Shown: in pieces, positions 44,059 through 53,246 of the stretch
Layout: the number at the start of each line of letters is the position of its first letter
Position numbering within the stretch: position 1 is the first letter of the stretch
From: Paenibacillus fonticola DSM 21315
GTDB taxonomy: Bacteria > Bacillota > Bacilli > Paenibacillales > Paenibacillaceae
Assembly (NCBI RefSeq): GCF_000381905.1
Contig: NZ_KB907257.1
Location: 100,386-164,385, forward strand
Direction of reading: 5' to 3'
DNA: 64,000 nt
The notes under the pieces: generated by a model
Seen by the model: the letters and a program-made list of their open reading frames with translations, nothing else
What the model was told of the DNA's origin: nothing
The model's database searches: none
Program-made: the position numbers and the translations under genes

Positions 44059-45185
44059 TTTTCCCCCTCAACTCCTACCCACTGCGCGGCAAATGCCGTT
44101 AACAGACTGCTTCTCGTGACGATGCCATTAATTTCCCCTTCTTCGGTGACTACAGGAATAATGCCGAATGGCGCCTGGGTAATTAACGATAGCGCATCTC
44201 TGGCGGTTGCAGTATTGGCCAATACGACTTCAGGCGGGACCATGATTTCCTGAATAGTCTGGACATTGTCCATTTGCGCGGCCACGTCATAGGCCGAAAC
44301 TATGCCGATCAGCTTCCCTGTCTTGTCGCCTACCAACAACGTATCGGTCTTTCTTTGCCGCATAAACGTAAGCGCTCTGCCCAAGCTGCGTTCAGGCAAA
44401 GTAGTCGACGGATTATCCCGCATAACTTCGGTGACTGGAATATATTCGGGGTTTTGATACAGCCGGTTTTTCCCGACGAAGCCTTCCACAAATTCGTTAG
44501 CCGGATGACTTAGAAGTTGGTCCGGCGTAGCGATCTGTACCAGTTCGCCATCTTTGAGTATGGCAATTTTATCGCCAAGCTTCAGGGCTTCCTCCATATC
44601 ATGCGTTACGAACACGATCGTTTTCTTTACTTCCTGCTGCAGTCTTAGCAGCTCATCCTGGAGCTGTTCCCGAGTAATCGGATCGAGCGCGCCAAAGGGT
44701 TCATCCATAAGAATAATATCCGGATCGGCAGCAAGTGCCCGAGCGACGCCTACACGCTGCTGCTGACCGCCTGATAGCTGCTTCGGATAACGCTTGGCGA
44801 ATATCGCTGGATCAAGCCCAACCATACGCAGCATTTCGTTCACTCGTTCCTTCTTTTTACTTGTACTCCATCCTTTTAATTCAGGAATCAGACCTACGTT
44901 TTCTTCGATCGTATAGTGGGGGAACAATCCGATTTGCTGAATGACATAACCGATATTTTTGCGGAGTGTTACGGGGTTCTCCTGAGTAATGTCTTTGCCT
45001 TGGACATAAATTTTTCCTGAAGTATGGGGAATAAGGCGATTAATCATCTTCATCGAGGTTGTTTTGCCACAGCCGCTTGGGCCGATCAAAACAAGAATTT
45101 CGCCAGCCTCAATTTCAAAGCTGATGTTTTTGACCGCTTCATACCCGTTAGGATACGTCTTGCTCACTTGTTCAAATTTTAGCAT
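44055..45185 (-). CDS. opuCA: Glycine betaine/choline-type ABC ATPase with CBS domains
   Basis: A 376-residue ATPase. Walker A is GPSGCGKTT, the Q-loop is in IGYVIQQIGLFPH, the signature is LSGGQQQRVGVARAL, and Walker B is ILMDEPFGALDP. The C-terminal 120 residues form two CBS domains (TEVMRDNPSTTLPERSL; QEIMVPPEVVLANTATA), the part that in OpuCA of other Firmicutes binds c-di-AMP. ATG 45185 has GAGGAGG close by; 33 residues of an earlier opening have no family match. It is the first gene of the operon with a good promoter at 45293-45321. Confidence 0.93.
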   Translation of the reverse strand: MLKFEQVSKTYPNGYEAVKNISFEIEAGEILVLIGPSGCGKTTSMKMINRLIPHTSGKIYVQGKDITQENPVTLRKNIGYVIQQIGLFPHYTIEENVGLIPELKGWSTSKKKERVNEMLRMVGLDPAIFAKRYPKQLSGGQQQRVGVARALAADPDIILMDEPFGALDPITREQLQDELLRLQQEVKKTIVFVTHDMEEALKLGDKIAILKDGELVQIATPDQLLSHPANEFVEGFVGKNRLYQNPEYIPVTEVMRDNPSTTLPERSLGRALTFMRQRKTDTLLVGDKTGKLIGIVSAYDVAAQMDNVQTIQEIMVPPEVVLANTATARDALSLITQAPFGIIPVVTEEGEINGIVTRSSLLTAFAAQWVGVEGEK

Positions 45186-45292
45186 TTTGCCTCCTCTTCC
45201 GTTTAAAATCATGTTTTCTTTGATCCCCTTTTCATGGCCAATCAAGCAAATGTAAAAGAGTTTATGTGCTGCCGCAACCACCAATAGGTACT

Positions 45293-45321
45293 ACTATAAC
45301 AAACCTGCCGACGACTGACAA
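45293..45321 (-). promoter_or_regulatory. Sigma-A promoter of the opuC-type operon
   Basis: On the minus strand TTGTCA (45316-45321) and TATAGT (45293-45298) are exactly 17 bases apart, about 110 bases upstream of the ATPase start. The leader between them and the gene is a plausible place for the BusR-like regulator to bind. Confidence 0.7.
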
Positions 45322-45369
45322 CCTACTAACAATGGACAAGTTGTATGTTAATTAATGGTCTTTCATGCA

Positions 45370-45417
45370 AAAAAAAAGAGGCTGTCATGGCCTGAAAGCC
45401 AGTGCCGACAACCTCTT
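45370..45417 (-). terminator. Intrinsic terminator of the GntR-RCK_C regulator gene
   Basis: AAGAGGCTGTC at 45377-45387 pairs with GACAACCTCTT at 45407-45417 with one mismatch; on the minus strand a run of nine T follows. It separates the regulator from the opuC-type operon. Confidence 0.88.
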
Positions 45418-45437
45418 AGCGTCTATTTATAATCTGT

Positions 45438-46061
45438 CTATTGATCCATAATTTGATTTACAAAGCGCTCTGTTTTTTCATAAATTTTAGCGTCTCCCAC
45501 GAAAACAAGATAGTCGTTTTCCCTTAAAATAACATGCGGCCCTGGCGAAATGGATACTCCCGTCCCTCTGCGCAGCGCAATGACGGTAGCACCTGTATTT
45601 TGCCAAAACTGCAGGTTCCCAATCGTTTTGCCGACGGCATGGGACTGTTCCTGAATTTGGATTTCCATCGGGTTATAAGGCGTCAGGTTTTGCAGCCGGT
45701 CCGATGCCTTCGTAATTTTGCCCAGCAAAATCTCAAACCTGCGGTCGACTTCTTTCTTCTCGGACATCAGAAGCTCAAGGTCACGCTTCAAAGAATAGGC
45801 GGATTTCAAATAATTGCTGCTTGTTAAGTACTCGCGGGCCTTTTGATCCGAAATGACGACAATGCCTTTGCCTTGGGAGACGGAGACGATTCCCTCGTCC
45901 TTTAATAAACCGATCGCCTTGCGAATGGTTTCTGGGGAAACATGATATTGAGCCGCCAACAAAGAACGCCCTGATATTTTGCTCTGAACGGAAAGCTCCC
46001 CACTAACGATTCTCTGAGCAATATCAAGCGCTATGGATTTGTAGACAGCAATTTCCTGCAT
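45438..46061 (-). CDS. GntR-type regulator with RCK_C (TrkA-C) domain, BusR-like
   Basis: A 207-residue regulator. The N-terminal winged helix is GntR type (AQRIVSGELSVQSKISGRSLLAAQ, SPETIRKAIGLLKDEGIVSVSQGKGIVV). A coiled-coil linker (about 85-125) leads to a C-terminal RCK_C domain (QEQSHAVGKTIGNLQFWQNTGATVIALRRG). The same order occurs in BusR of lactococci and streptococci, which binds c-di-AMP and represses a glycine betaine transporter. The gene lies directly upstream of the opuC-type operon, so the same role is inferred. AAGGGGG precedes the ATG. Confidence 0.85.
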   Translation of the reverse strand: MQEIAVYKSIALDIAQRIVSGELSVQSKISGRSLLAAQYHVSPETIRKAIGLLKDEGIVSVSQGKGIVVISDQKAREYLTSSNYLKSAYSLKRDLELLMSEKKEVDRRFEILLGKITKASDRLQNLTPYNPMEIQIQEQSHAVGKTIGNLQFWQNTGATVIALRRGTGVSISPGPHVILRENDYLVFVGDAKIYEKTERFVNQIMDQ

Positions 46062-46241
46062 TGCAACAACTTCCCCCTTTAAGATAATTACGTTCAGTAT
46101 ACCTCTTTTTACATCGCAATTAAACAGTAGTCCGCCAGAAGCCAGATCCGTTTACAGTCAGTTAACACGTCTATAGTATTATAAAATTGCAGAAAACGTT
46201 TTTGTGTGTGGTGACGATACTTTGGAAGGATAAAGGGAATT

Positions 46242-47501
46242 ATGCCTGAACAAACAAAAACAGTAATGACAAATAATTCGCGGCAAGACATGGGGCAGGG
46301 CATGCGGCAAAGCACGATGCAAATCTTCCTTGCCTCCCTCAAATTAGGACTGACCTCTTTTGGAGGACCTATCGCCCATCTTGGATACTTTCACCATGAA
46401 TATGTCAAACGGCGCAAATGGATGGATGAAAAAGCTTTTGCCGACCTGGTAGCGTTATGCCAGTTTCTGCCCGGTCCAGCCAGCAGCCAGGTTGGCATCG
46501 GCATCGGCTTCCGCTGCGCAGGCTGGGCCGGCGCACTTGCCGCTTGGTGCGGATTTACGCTGCCCTCCGTCCTCATTTTAGTGCTGTTCGCCTTCATCAT
46601 GCGCGGGATGAATTTAGGGGATGCCTTATGGCTTCATGGATTGAAGCTGACAGCTGTAGCTATTGTTGCCCAGGCTGTATGGAATATGGGGACAAAGCTC
46701 GCCTATGGCCGAAGCAGAGCCTCTATTGCACTGGCCGCCGCTGGGATAAGTCTGCTATGGCAGAGCGCTATCAGCCAGGTCGTCCTTATTACGGCAGCAG
46801 CAGGGTTAGGGCTGTATCTATATCGTAAAGAGGCCCAGCGTGAGCCTGTCGTCGCAGGGCATGTCGTTGAACCTGCCGATACGTCATATAGCCGCAGCCG
46901 CCGCATACAGGCGGCAACTTGCTTGGCGCTGTATTTCGCCTTGCTCCTGCTTCTTCCCCTGTTGAGCCGATGGTCAAGCGGAGAAGAAATACATTTATTT
47001 GACAGCTTCTACCGGGCAGGGTCCCTCGTCTTCGGCGGAGGGCATGTTGTCCTTCCGCTGCTTCAGGAGGAGGTCATCCCGCGCGGCTGGATTAGTCTGT
47101 CCGATTTTATCGCCGGATATGGCGCAGCCCAGGCTGTGCCCGGGCCGCTATTTACGTTCGCCGCTTATTTAGGTGCATTGCATAGCGGAATTACCGGCGC
47201 GGTCATCGCAACCGCAGCCATCTTCTTGCCGGGATTTCTGCTAGTGGCCGGCGTTCTGCCGATTTGGGACAACCTGCGCAGCAGCGAAAAGGTTCAGGGA
47301 GCGCTGCAGGGCATCAATGCCGCTGTCGTCGGCCTGCTGCTGACCGCATTATACGATCCGATCTGGACCGGAGCGGTCGTTTCCACGTACGATTTTATTG
47401 TAGTCTTAGGCCTGTTCGCAATGCTTGTCGTCTGGAAGTTGCCTCCCTGGTGCGTTGTCATTGCAGGCGCTATGTGCGGGATGCTGATGGGATTCATCTG
47501 A
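46242..47501 (+). CDS. chrA: Chromate transporter ChrA (long-chain CHR family)
   Basis: A 419-residue CHR transporter made of two homologous halves. The first half starts SLKLGLTSFGGPIAHLGYFH and contains CQFLPGPASSQVGIGIGF; the second repeats the pattern with FYRAGSLVFGGGHVVLPLLQ and AAQAVPGPLFTFAAYLGAL. The family exports chromate by proton-coupled antiport. The ATG follows AAAGGGAATT. It stands alone, without chrB-type regulators. Confidence 0.92.
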   Translation: MPEQTKTVMTNNSRQDMGQGMRQSTMQIFLASLKLGLTSFGGPIAHLGYFHHEYVKRRKWMDEKAFADLVALCQFLPGPASSQVGIGIGFRCAGWAGALAAWCGFTLPSVLILVLFAFIMRGMNLGDALWLHGLKLTAVAIVAQAVWNMGTKLAYGRSRASIALAAAGISLLWQSAISQVVLITAAAGLGLYLYRKEAQREPVVAGHVVEPADTSYSRSRRIQAATCLALYFALLLLLPLLSRWSSGEEIHLFDSFYRAGSLVFGGGHVVLPLLQEEVIPRGWISLSDFIAGYGAAQAVPGPLFTFAAYLGALHSGITGAVIATAAIFLPGFLLVAGVLPIWDNLRSSEKVQGALQGINAAVVGLLLTALYDPIWTGAVVSTYDFIVVLGLFAMLVVWKLPPWCVVIAGAMCGMLMGFI

Positions 47502-47551
47502 TGAGGCAGCTTTTAAAACTTTTAACGGTGACACACTGTGCTGCCTAATGA

Positions 47552-48301
47552 CTATTGTTCGTAAATCATCTTTCGGGTCATTCCCCCGTCCACGATGAGA
47601 TGCGTTCCGGTGACGAAAGTATTGTCGGGATGGGTTAAATACAGGCAGGCTTGAGCAATATCTTCAGGCTTGCCTACCCTGCCTGCCGGATGCTGGGCGT
47701 GATCCTCCCTGCGCAGCTCCTCATAGCTTCCCGTTTCGATCCATCCGGGGCTGACGCAATTCACCCGAATACGATCAGGGCCTAACGAGACCGCCAGCGC
47801 ATGGCTAAGGGCCACAATCGCTCCCTTTGATGCCGCATAGGCTTCGGAATTCGGTTCGGACATGACCGAGCGTGTGGAAGCAATGTTGACTATGGCGCCT
47901 CCTTGGGTATTCCGCTTCATCAGCTTGGCCGCTTCCCGGGCCACAAGAAAACAACTGCGCACATTAGTGTTAAGCACGTCATCCCACTCTTCGGCCGTCA
48001 GCTCCAAAGGCGATTTGAACCTCGACACGCCCGCATTATTGATGACGATATCTATGATCCCATACTCATGTTCAATATGTTGAATTACTTCAATAATATC
48101 CCGTTCATGGCGAACATCGCACAAAATAAATTGTGACTTTCCGCCGTTATGCCTGATGGCTTCTGCGGCCGACTCACCTTGCTCCAAATTGACATCAGCG
48201 ATAACGACCGTACCTCCGCGCTTGGCGTAGGCTTCAGCAATGCCCCTCCCAATCCCCTGTGCTCCGCCGGTGACTAATGTTACTAGGTTATCGAATGACA
48301 T
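47552..48301 (-). CDS. SDR family oxidoreductase (FabG/glucose dehydrogenase-like)
   Basis: A classical 249-residue SDR. TGGAQGIGRG is the cofactor motif, DVRHERD the adenine-ring acidic site, NNAGVSRF follows, the catalytic Ser is in NIASTRS, and the Tyr-Lys pair is YAASKGA. IADVNLE at the end of beta-2 has an Asp, favouring NAD(H). The C-terminal GTHLIVDGGMTRKMIYE is the usual ending. The substrate is unknown. ATG 48301 is preferred; TTG 48310 lies only three bases after GGGGG. Confidence 0.88.
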   Translation of the reverse strand: MSFDNLVTLVTGGAQGIGRGIAEAYAKRGGTVVIADVNLEQGESAAEAIRHNGGKSQFILCDVRHERDIIEVIQHIEHEYGIIDIVINNAGVSRFKSPLELTAEEWDDVLNTNVRSCFLVAREAAKLMKRNTQGGAIVNIASTRSVMSEPNSEAYAASKGAIVALSHALAVSLGPDRIRVNCVSPGWIETGSYEELRREDHAQHPAGRVGKPEDIAQACLYLTHPDNTFVTGTHLIVDGGMTRKMIYEQ

Positions 48302-48380
48302 CCTCGTCAAAGTCCCCCTTTAATAACAACTTCTTAAGCTAAGTCGAAGTCCCGCTTATCCTTTTTTACTCACTCCACCT

Positions 48381-48779
48381 CTATCTCGAAGCAAACAAGC
48401 TCTTGATCAACGTAAGACCGCTCATCAGGCCAAAAAAGAAAAATTCCCGTTCGCGAACAATTTTAAAATATTCCTCCACATAAATTTGCTTCAAATATGT
48501 AACAACCATCGGATAAATCAAAATGAGCAAGCAAGGTAAAAACACGCCGAAAAACAGCGGTTTGTTCATTTTCCGCCGTCCTGGCAGTCCATTCAGCAAA
48601 CTTAAATATATCCCGAATGCAAAGGCATACAAGATGTTGGCCAGGAGCATGTTGTCCATTTTGTACAAAATCGTACCCTTATTCCCCATCATAGCGAAGA
48701 AGCTGCTGCTGTAATAAACGAGCAAACAAGCACCGATGAGCCAAAGGATGTAATACGAAATCCCTTTTGAATTGTTCAT
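48381..48779 (-). CDS. Small membrane protein coupled to the DUF817 gene
   Basis: A 132-residue protein with four hydrophobic stretches (about 8-28, 47-66, 78-98 and 115-130) and a Lys/Arg-rich middle. I do not recognise a family with certainty. Its ATG overlaps the stop of the DUF817 gene as ATGA, with GGGAG a few bases upstream, so it is translated together with that protein and probably acts with it in the membrane. No catalytic motif is visible. Confidence 0.75.
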   Translation of the reverse strand: MNNSKGISYYILWLIGACLLVYYSSSFFAMMGNKGTILYKMDNMLLANILYAFAFGIYLSLLNGLPGRRKMNKPLFFGVFLPCLLILIYPMVVTYLKQIYVEEYFKIVREREFFFFGLMSGLTLIKSLFASR

Positions 48780-49585
48780 GTCCGACTCTCCCATTCTTTC
48801 GTCCGCCCACCATGCGGAGCAATGCTGCTCCCCATTTTGACATGCTTGAGCTGGGCCACAATGATGATGCTAATCACAACGAGCAAAAACCAGGAACTAA
48901 TTTTCCCGATGTGAACCATCCGCCATACGTCTTCCTGATCCGGGTACTTCCATGCTCCAAAAAACGTCGTCACATTCTCCGCAATCCAGACGAAGAAGCC
49001 GATAAGCAGAAACGATAAAAGCAGCGGCATTCGCAGCGTTGTTTCCTCTAGCGTAAAATACACTGTACAGCGTAAAAAGACAATAAATAAGAGAACCATT
49101 AGTATATAGCGATAATCGCCGATAAAATGATGCGTAAAAAAATTCAAATAAATGGCCGCGCTTATGGCAACCGCATAGCCCGATTTCGGCCAGCCCGTAA
49201 TTTGCAATTGGAGCCGCCGCCATGCCTGGCATATATAGCTTGCTACGCTGGCGTACATGAACCCGCTGTATAACGGAACCCCGAACACTTTGCTCCAGGC
49301 TGCTTCCGGATAAGCCCATGACCCCATATGCACTTTGAATATCTCCAAGCCTAACCCGATCACATGGAACATACAAATCACCTTAAGCTCATCCCATGTT
49401 TCCAGTTTGGTTATCATCATCGCTGCTTGGGCGAGTAGGCAAATAAGCAAAATCCAATCATATCTTGGCAATCCTGGCAATGCAACAACCTTCGTAAGAG
49501 CGAGCGCTCCGAAAATAATCAAAGGGAACACGCAGGATAATGCCTGAAGCCACGTAAATACTGCCAGCTTGCGCACGAATGTCAT
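48776..49585 (-). CDS. DUF817 family membrane protein
   Basis: A 269-residue multi-helix membrane protein of the DUF817 family, function unknown. Recognised blocks are LGLEIFKVHMGSWAYPE, GVPLYSGFMYASVASYICQAW, YLNFFTHHFIGDYRY and GFFVWIAENVTTFFGAWKYP. Conserved His, Glu and Trp in these membrane-proximal blocks hint at enzymatic activity, but nothing is established. ATG 49585 lies 12 bases after AGGAGG; TTG 49597 abuts that site. It is translationally coupled to the following small membrane protein. Confidence 0.85.
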   Translation of the reverse strand: MTFVRKLAVFTWLQALSCVFPLIIFGALALTKVVALPGLPRYDWILLICLLAQAAMMITKLETWDELKVICMFHVIGLGLEIFKVHMGSWAYPEAAWSKVFGVPLYSGFMYASVASYICQAWRRLQLQITGWPKSGYAVAISAAIYLNFFTHHFIGDYRYILMVLLFIVFLRCTVYFTLEETTLRMPLLLSFLLIGFFVWIAENVTTFFGAWKYPDQEDVWRMVHIGKISSWFLLVVISIIIVAQLKHVKMGSSIAPHGGRTKEWESRT

Positions 49586-49710
49586 TCCATCGATCAACCT
49601 CCTGATCCTTCCACTTAAATTTTATCACAGCTGTACGCTGATAAGATGACAACAATGATCACATTTAACCAAAACACGGCTTAACATGAAATCAGTATAT
49701 TCCAAAAAAG

Positions 49711-49750
49711 TAAAAGTGCCTAGTTTGCTGACATACGCAAATTAGGCACC
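49711..49750 (-). terminator. Intrinsic terminator of the GH48 gene
   Basis: GTGCCTAGTTTG at 49716-49727 pairs with CAAATTAGGCAC at 49738-49749 with one mismatch; on the minus strand TTTTACTTTTTT follows. Confidence 0.85.
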
Positions 49751-49799
49751 CTATAAAGTGAGACTGGAAGCTAGTTAAAATAATATCAAACTCCTCACC

Positions 49800-52700
49800 T
49801 TACGGCTCCATCCCCCAGACAAGATTTCCGTTCAAGTATAGCGGTGCTTTTTCCCAGCTGGCAAAGCTGCTTTTCGTCCCATCATAGGAATAATCATCCG
49901 CTTCGTTATAGTTGGACCAATCCGTCTTGTTGACCCGAACCTGAATTTCTCCCGTGCTGGCGCCTGGAGCCAGGCTCCCTGCGCCTGAGCCGAATGAAAT
50001 TTCCACGTAATAATCGGCGCCTGTCTTGGCAGATTCCAGCTTGACGAAAGTACCGCTTACGTTACCGCTGCCGACCGCAGCGTAATCGCAATGGAACTGC
50101 TGCGGCTTGTCACCATCAATGGTGTAGAAGTAACGAATCTTCACGTCGCTTAATGAAATTGCTGTGCTGCCGTTGTTGACGATGCGGAATTGGGGACGGA
50201 ACTGATTATCCCCGGGGTTGGTATCGTTTGTGCGATATTCCAGTATTAAATCACCTTCCACCGGAGTCGGCGCAGCAGTTGGCTTTGCGCTTGCTTCGGG
50301 GGAGTCCGGGCTCTCGCCCACATCATTGGACGCACTAACTACATAATAATAAGTTGTATCGTTCACTACGCTGGCATCGATATAAGCAGGCTCAGTTGTC
50401 GTTGCCAATGCAGTGTACGGTCCTCCGCTTGTCGTGGCCCGTTTCACCGTGTAGATATCTGATCCGCTGACATTATTCCAGGACAGATTAACGACCGCAT
50501 CTCCTGCTGCCGCATTCGGCTTGGACGGGGCTTTTGGAGCTGTTGGCTCAACCGGCCCGCCTTGACCGTTGTTAATCAAACGGTCATATTCGGCATAAGC
50601 CGTAGCCATATCAACCTGCGACCAGAAACGGTGATAAGTGAATTCCGGGGCTCCGTTCGTCCATTTTTGCGTTTGCGGGTCCCAAGAGGTATTATATTTG
50701 TTTTCTAAATACGACCATTGCGGATCGTTCTTGATCGCTGGGCGAACATCGGTGTAGCTGGCATAAACACCGTTGCCGCCTTTGGCCGGATCAGACGGTA
50801 CGGTAGACGATCCTGGAATCGTATTGCCTTGGCCAAACGTGCCTGTCCAGCCGCTTGGGAAGTAAATTTCTTTCGTGAAATAGCGGTAGTAGTCTTCACG
50901 CGGCTCGATGGTCGTAATACCAATACCATCGTTATAGCCCCATGCGGTGTCCAGCAGCGATTTAGCCAGCTGCTCCGCCTGGCTGCCGAGCGCCGTGTAG
51001 CTTCCGTTCTCGGCTTTAGTGCCTGCGGCAAAGAACGTTAACGCCTTAATATAGCTGCCCAGCACCCCGGCATCCTGACCCGGGTTCTTTGTGACGACGC
51101 GCAAATTTGGATTGCCGTTATAATTGCCCAGACCGTTCCAGGTTGCCGGCTGGCCGGACCACTCGAGATTGCTAGGAATCCAGAACTCACCCGGCGCAGC
51201 TACAGTCGCGATGGAAGGATTGCTGCCGCCAAGTACGCGGTTCCCCTGCTGATCCAAATAATAACCTTCCGAATCGGTTACAGGACGCTGGTTAGCGAAT
51301 ACGTAGTCTATCGACCAGTCGATCCACTTTTGAACGACCTGCTTGGCGAGTTGGAAATTTTCCGAAGCCGTGTCCCCGTTGGCAGCAAGAATGTAGTAGA
51401 GCTCTGCAATCCGCTCTACCGGCCAGGCTTGCATGCCAAACCAGTTGTTGGATGGCGGATCATGGTAGACAGGCGCATCATCGTAAGCTAACCCGTAGAA
51501 CGTACTCTTGCCTGCGGGATACGCTTTGTACGCTCCATCCCAGCTGTTCGTTGCACCGCCGGCGATAGCGCCTTCAGCAGATTGAAGCCAGGCATAGAAT
51601 TCCAATTGCCGTTTCAGGGAAGTGCTCCAGTCCTGACCTGCGGTTGGAGATGCGGGAATCAATCCCCCATCCGGATCGGAAAGGGCATATGCCGCTACAA
51701 CGTTCTGGTAGCCTTGATGAGCATGGCTGGCTCCGATCCGCCAAGCCCAGTTGCCTGACCCGCCGAGACCGCCGCCCCATGCCGTATACCAAGCCATCAA
51801 ATAATGGCTGGCGTCCTTGCCTGTACCTGCGGCCGGCGTCCCATTTGAAGCGCTTCCAATCTTTTGGAAATATTTATCGTACATACCGTAACGCAAATAG
51901 TCGCCCATCTTCTTCGCTTTGTTCAAATATACTGTATTGTTGTAGCCCAGTTCCTTGGCCCAGTACATGGCCTGGATTGCCCGTGCATCGGCATCGGTGG
52001 CATTCGTATAGCGCCACTGTTCGGCTGGAGACCCGCTTTCCTTCGTAAACAAGGACATAAAGCCTTCCCCGGTTTTGCCGAACGTCTTATTGTCCTGGGA
52101 TGGATGCGGCACTGCTTCCCATACCGATTCCTGTTCCCCCCGCTGGAATGTATTCACATAGGTTGCCGTGTGGGACGGATTAAGCAGATTTCCGAACCCA
52201 TACCAGTTATCGACATCCAGCAGCCAATGCATCAAATACGTCTGGTTGTTGCCATAAGTCGCCTTCAGCTCTGCGTCCAGCGGATCTCTTCCTGCCGGAT
52301 ACTGTCCGCTAAGCAAGCTTGGATATTGATCCGGCTGCGGATACTCTGCGGCATAAGTCGCGGGGCTGTTCGGATTGTAATAGTTCATCGTGGGCTGCTC
52401 TTCCTTGCCGTCGCCTTCATTTATAGGAATAATGTATTTCTCCATGTTGTCCCATGCTGCTTCGAGCTTGCTCCAGTCTCCGGTATAATGACCGTATAAC
52501 ACCTCCAGCCACATCCAGTAGCTGTATGCCTCTGAGGTCGTCATATGCCCATAATCTGGAGCTTCGCTCATCAATGTCTCCACAGAATGATACGGAATGC
52601 CCTCCGGCGAAAAATATCCATTCGCTGGATCTTTAAGCTGCTGATAAAGTTGAAGAAACCTTGTTTCCTCTGCAGATGGTGCGGCCAAAGCCTTACTTGA

Positions 52701-52802
52701 ATTGACGGTGAATACACCCGATACGATCGTAAATGACATAACTGCAGCCATAAAGATCGAAGCGGTTTTTTTGAATGCTGTCCATCTCATCCTTATTCTC
52801 AT
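49800..52802 (-). CDS. Secreted GH48 cellulase with FN3 and CBM3
   Basis: A reducing-end-acting, processive cellobiohydrolase type of about 1000 residues. The signal peptide ends SKALAAPSAEE. The GH48 domain (about 50-690) contains TSEAYSYWMWLEVLYGHYTGDW, NNQTYLMHWLLDVDNWYGFG, QGYQNVVAAYALSDPDGGL and MQAWPVERIAELYYILA. An FN3 domain (about 705-790, APKAPSKPNAAAGDAVVNLSW) and a C-terminal CBM3 (LILEYRTNDTNPGDNQFRPQF...DYSYDG) follow. Starts at 52802 and 52790 are both possible; neither has a clear ribosome site, though GAGAGG lies near. GH48 enzymes are usually single-copy and work with GH9 endoglucanases, but none is adjacent. Confidence 0.93.
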   Translation of the reverse strand: MRIRMRWTAFKKTASIFMAAVMSFTIVSGVFTVNSSKALAAPSAEETRFLQLYQQLKDPANGYFSPEGIPYHSVETLMSEAPDYGHMTTSEAYSYWMWLEVLYGHYTGDWSKLEAAWDNMEKYIIPINEGDGKEEQPTMNYYNPNSPATYAAEYPQPDQYPSLLSGQYPAGRDPLDAELKATYGNNQTYLMHWLLDVDNWYGFGNLLNPSHTATYVNTFQRGEQESVWEAVPHPSQDNKTFGKTGEGFMSLFTKESGSPAEQWRYTNATDADARAIQAMYWAKELGYNNTVYLNKAKKMGDYLRYGMYDKYFQKIGSASNGTPAAGTGKDASHYLMAWYTAWGGGLGGSGNWAWRIGASHAHQGYQNVVAAYALSDPDGGLIPASPTAGQDWSTSLKRQLEFYAWLQSAEGAIAGGATNSWDGAYKAYPAGKSTFYGLAYDDAPVYHDPPSNNWFGMQAWPVERIAELYYILAANGDTASENFQLAKQVVQKWIDWSIDYVFANQRPVTDSEGYYLDQQGNRVLGGSNPSIATVAAPGEFWIPSNLEWSGQPATWNGLGNYNGNPNLRVVTKNPGQDAGVLGSYIKALTFFAAGTKAENGSYTALGSQAEQLAKSLLDTAWGYNDGIGITTIEPREDYYRYFTKEIYFPSGWTGTFGQGNTIPGSSTVPSDPAKGGNGVYASYTDVRPAIKNDPQWSYLENKYNTSWDPQTQKWTNGAPEFTYHRFWSQVDMATAYAEYDRLINNGQGGPVEPTAPKAPSKPNAAAGDAVVNLSWNNVSGSDIYTVKRATTSGGPYTALATTTEPAYIDASVVNDTTYYYVVSASNDVGESPDSPEASAKPTAAPTPVEGDLILEYRTNDTNPGDNQFRPQFRIVNNGSTAISLSDVKIRYFYTIDGDKPQQFHCDYAAVGSGNVSGTFVKLESAKTGADYYVEISFGSGAGSLAPGASTGEIQVRVNKTDWSNYNEADDYSYDGTKSSFASWEKAPLYLNGNLVWGMEP

Positions 52803-53246
52803 CCTCTCAATCAGCAATTTTTTTTACATCTTAAAGCAATAGCCATCCGTCTCGATATATAGCGGAGCACTGTATACGTTGAATAGATTGTACTTTGTCA
52901 TGTATAGACGTAATTTTAGCGGCAATCACAGCTCGAACGCTAGGCCCAGCTACATGATCCCTACCTTTGGCGTTCACCTTCCTTCGATTTATTATGGACC
53001 ATTCCATTTTTACCAATTTATAGCACGTCCACAAGTTGAATATACCATATGAATCTATTAATTACTATATTTTACATAAATATATTTCTATTTCCTAGCA
53101 GATGGTTACAAGACAGCAAAAAAGGAGCCCTCCCCCGCAGAAATGCTGCTTCGGGCAGCCCCTTATTATTCAGTCCACATCTGTTCCCTTATTAAACAAC
53201 TTTACTACTTGTTCTCACTATCAATTGCCCACTCAAGTTTCCGTCT
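52803..53246. other. Intergenic region upstream of the GH48 gene
   Basis: About 440 bases. It holds the GH48 promoter region: on the minus strand an extended -10 of the form TGCTATAAA lies at 53017-53025 without a convincing -35 element, implying a leader of about 200 bases. No cre site was found. AT-rich DNA at 53036-53100 and a terminator-like hairpin at 53118-53165 fill the rest. Confidence 0.5.
53118..53165 (-). terminator. Probable terminator of the EamA transporter gene
   Basis: On the minus strand AAGGGGCT pairs with GGGCTCCTT-type bases (two wobbles) across a loop containing a second small GCAGC hairpin, and six T follow. The T-run is clear; the stem is imperfect. Confidence 0.55.

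Noticed and set aside
52831..53034. Minus-strand 67-codon frame upstream of the GH48 gene
   Set aside because: No ribosome site and no recognisable motif; it overlaps the promoter region.
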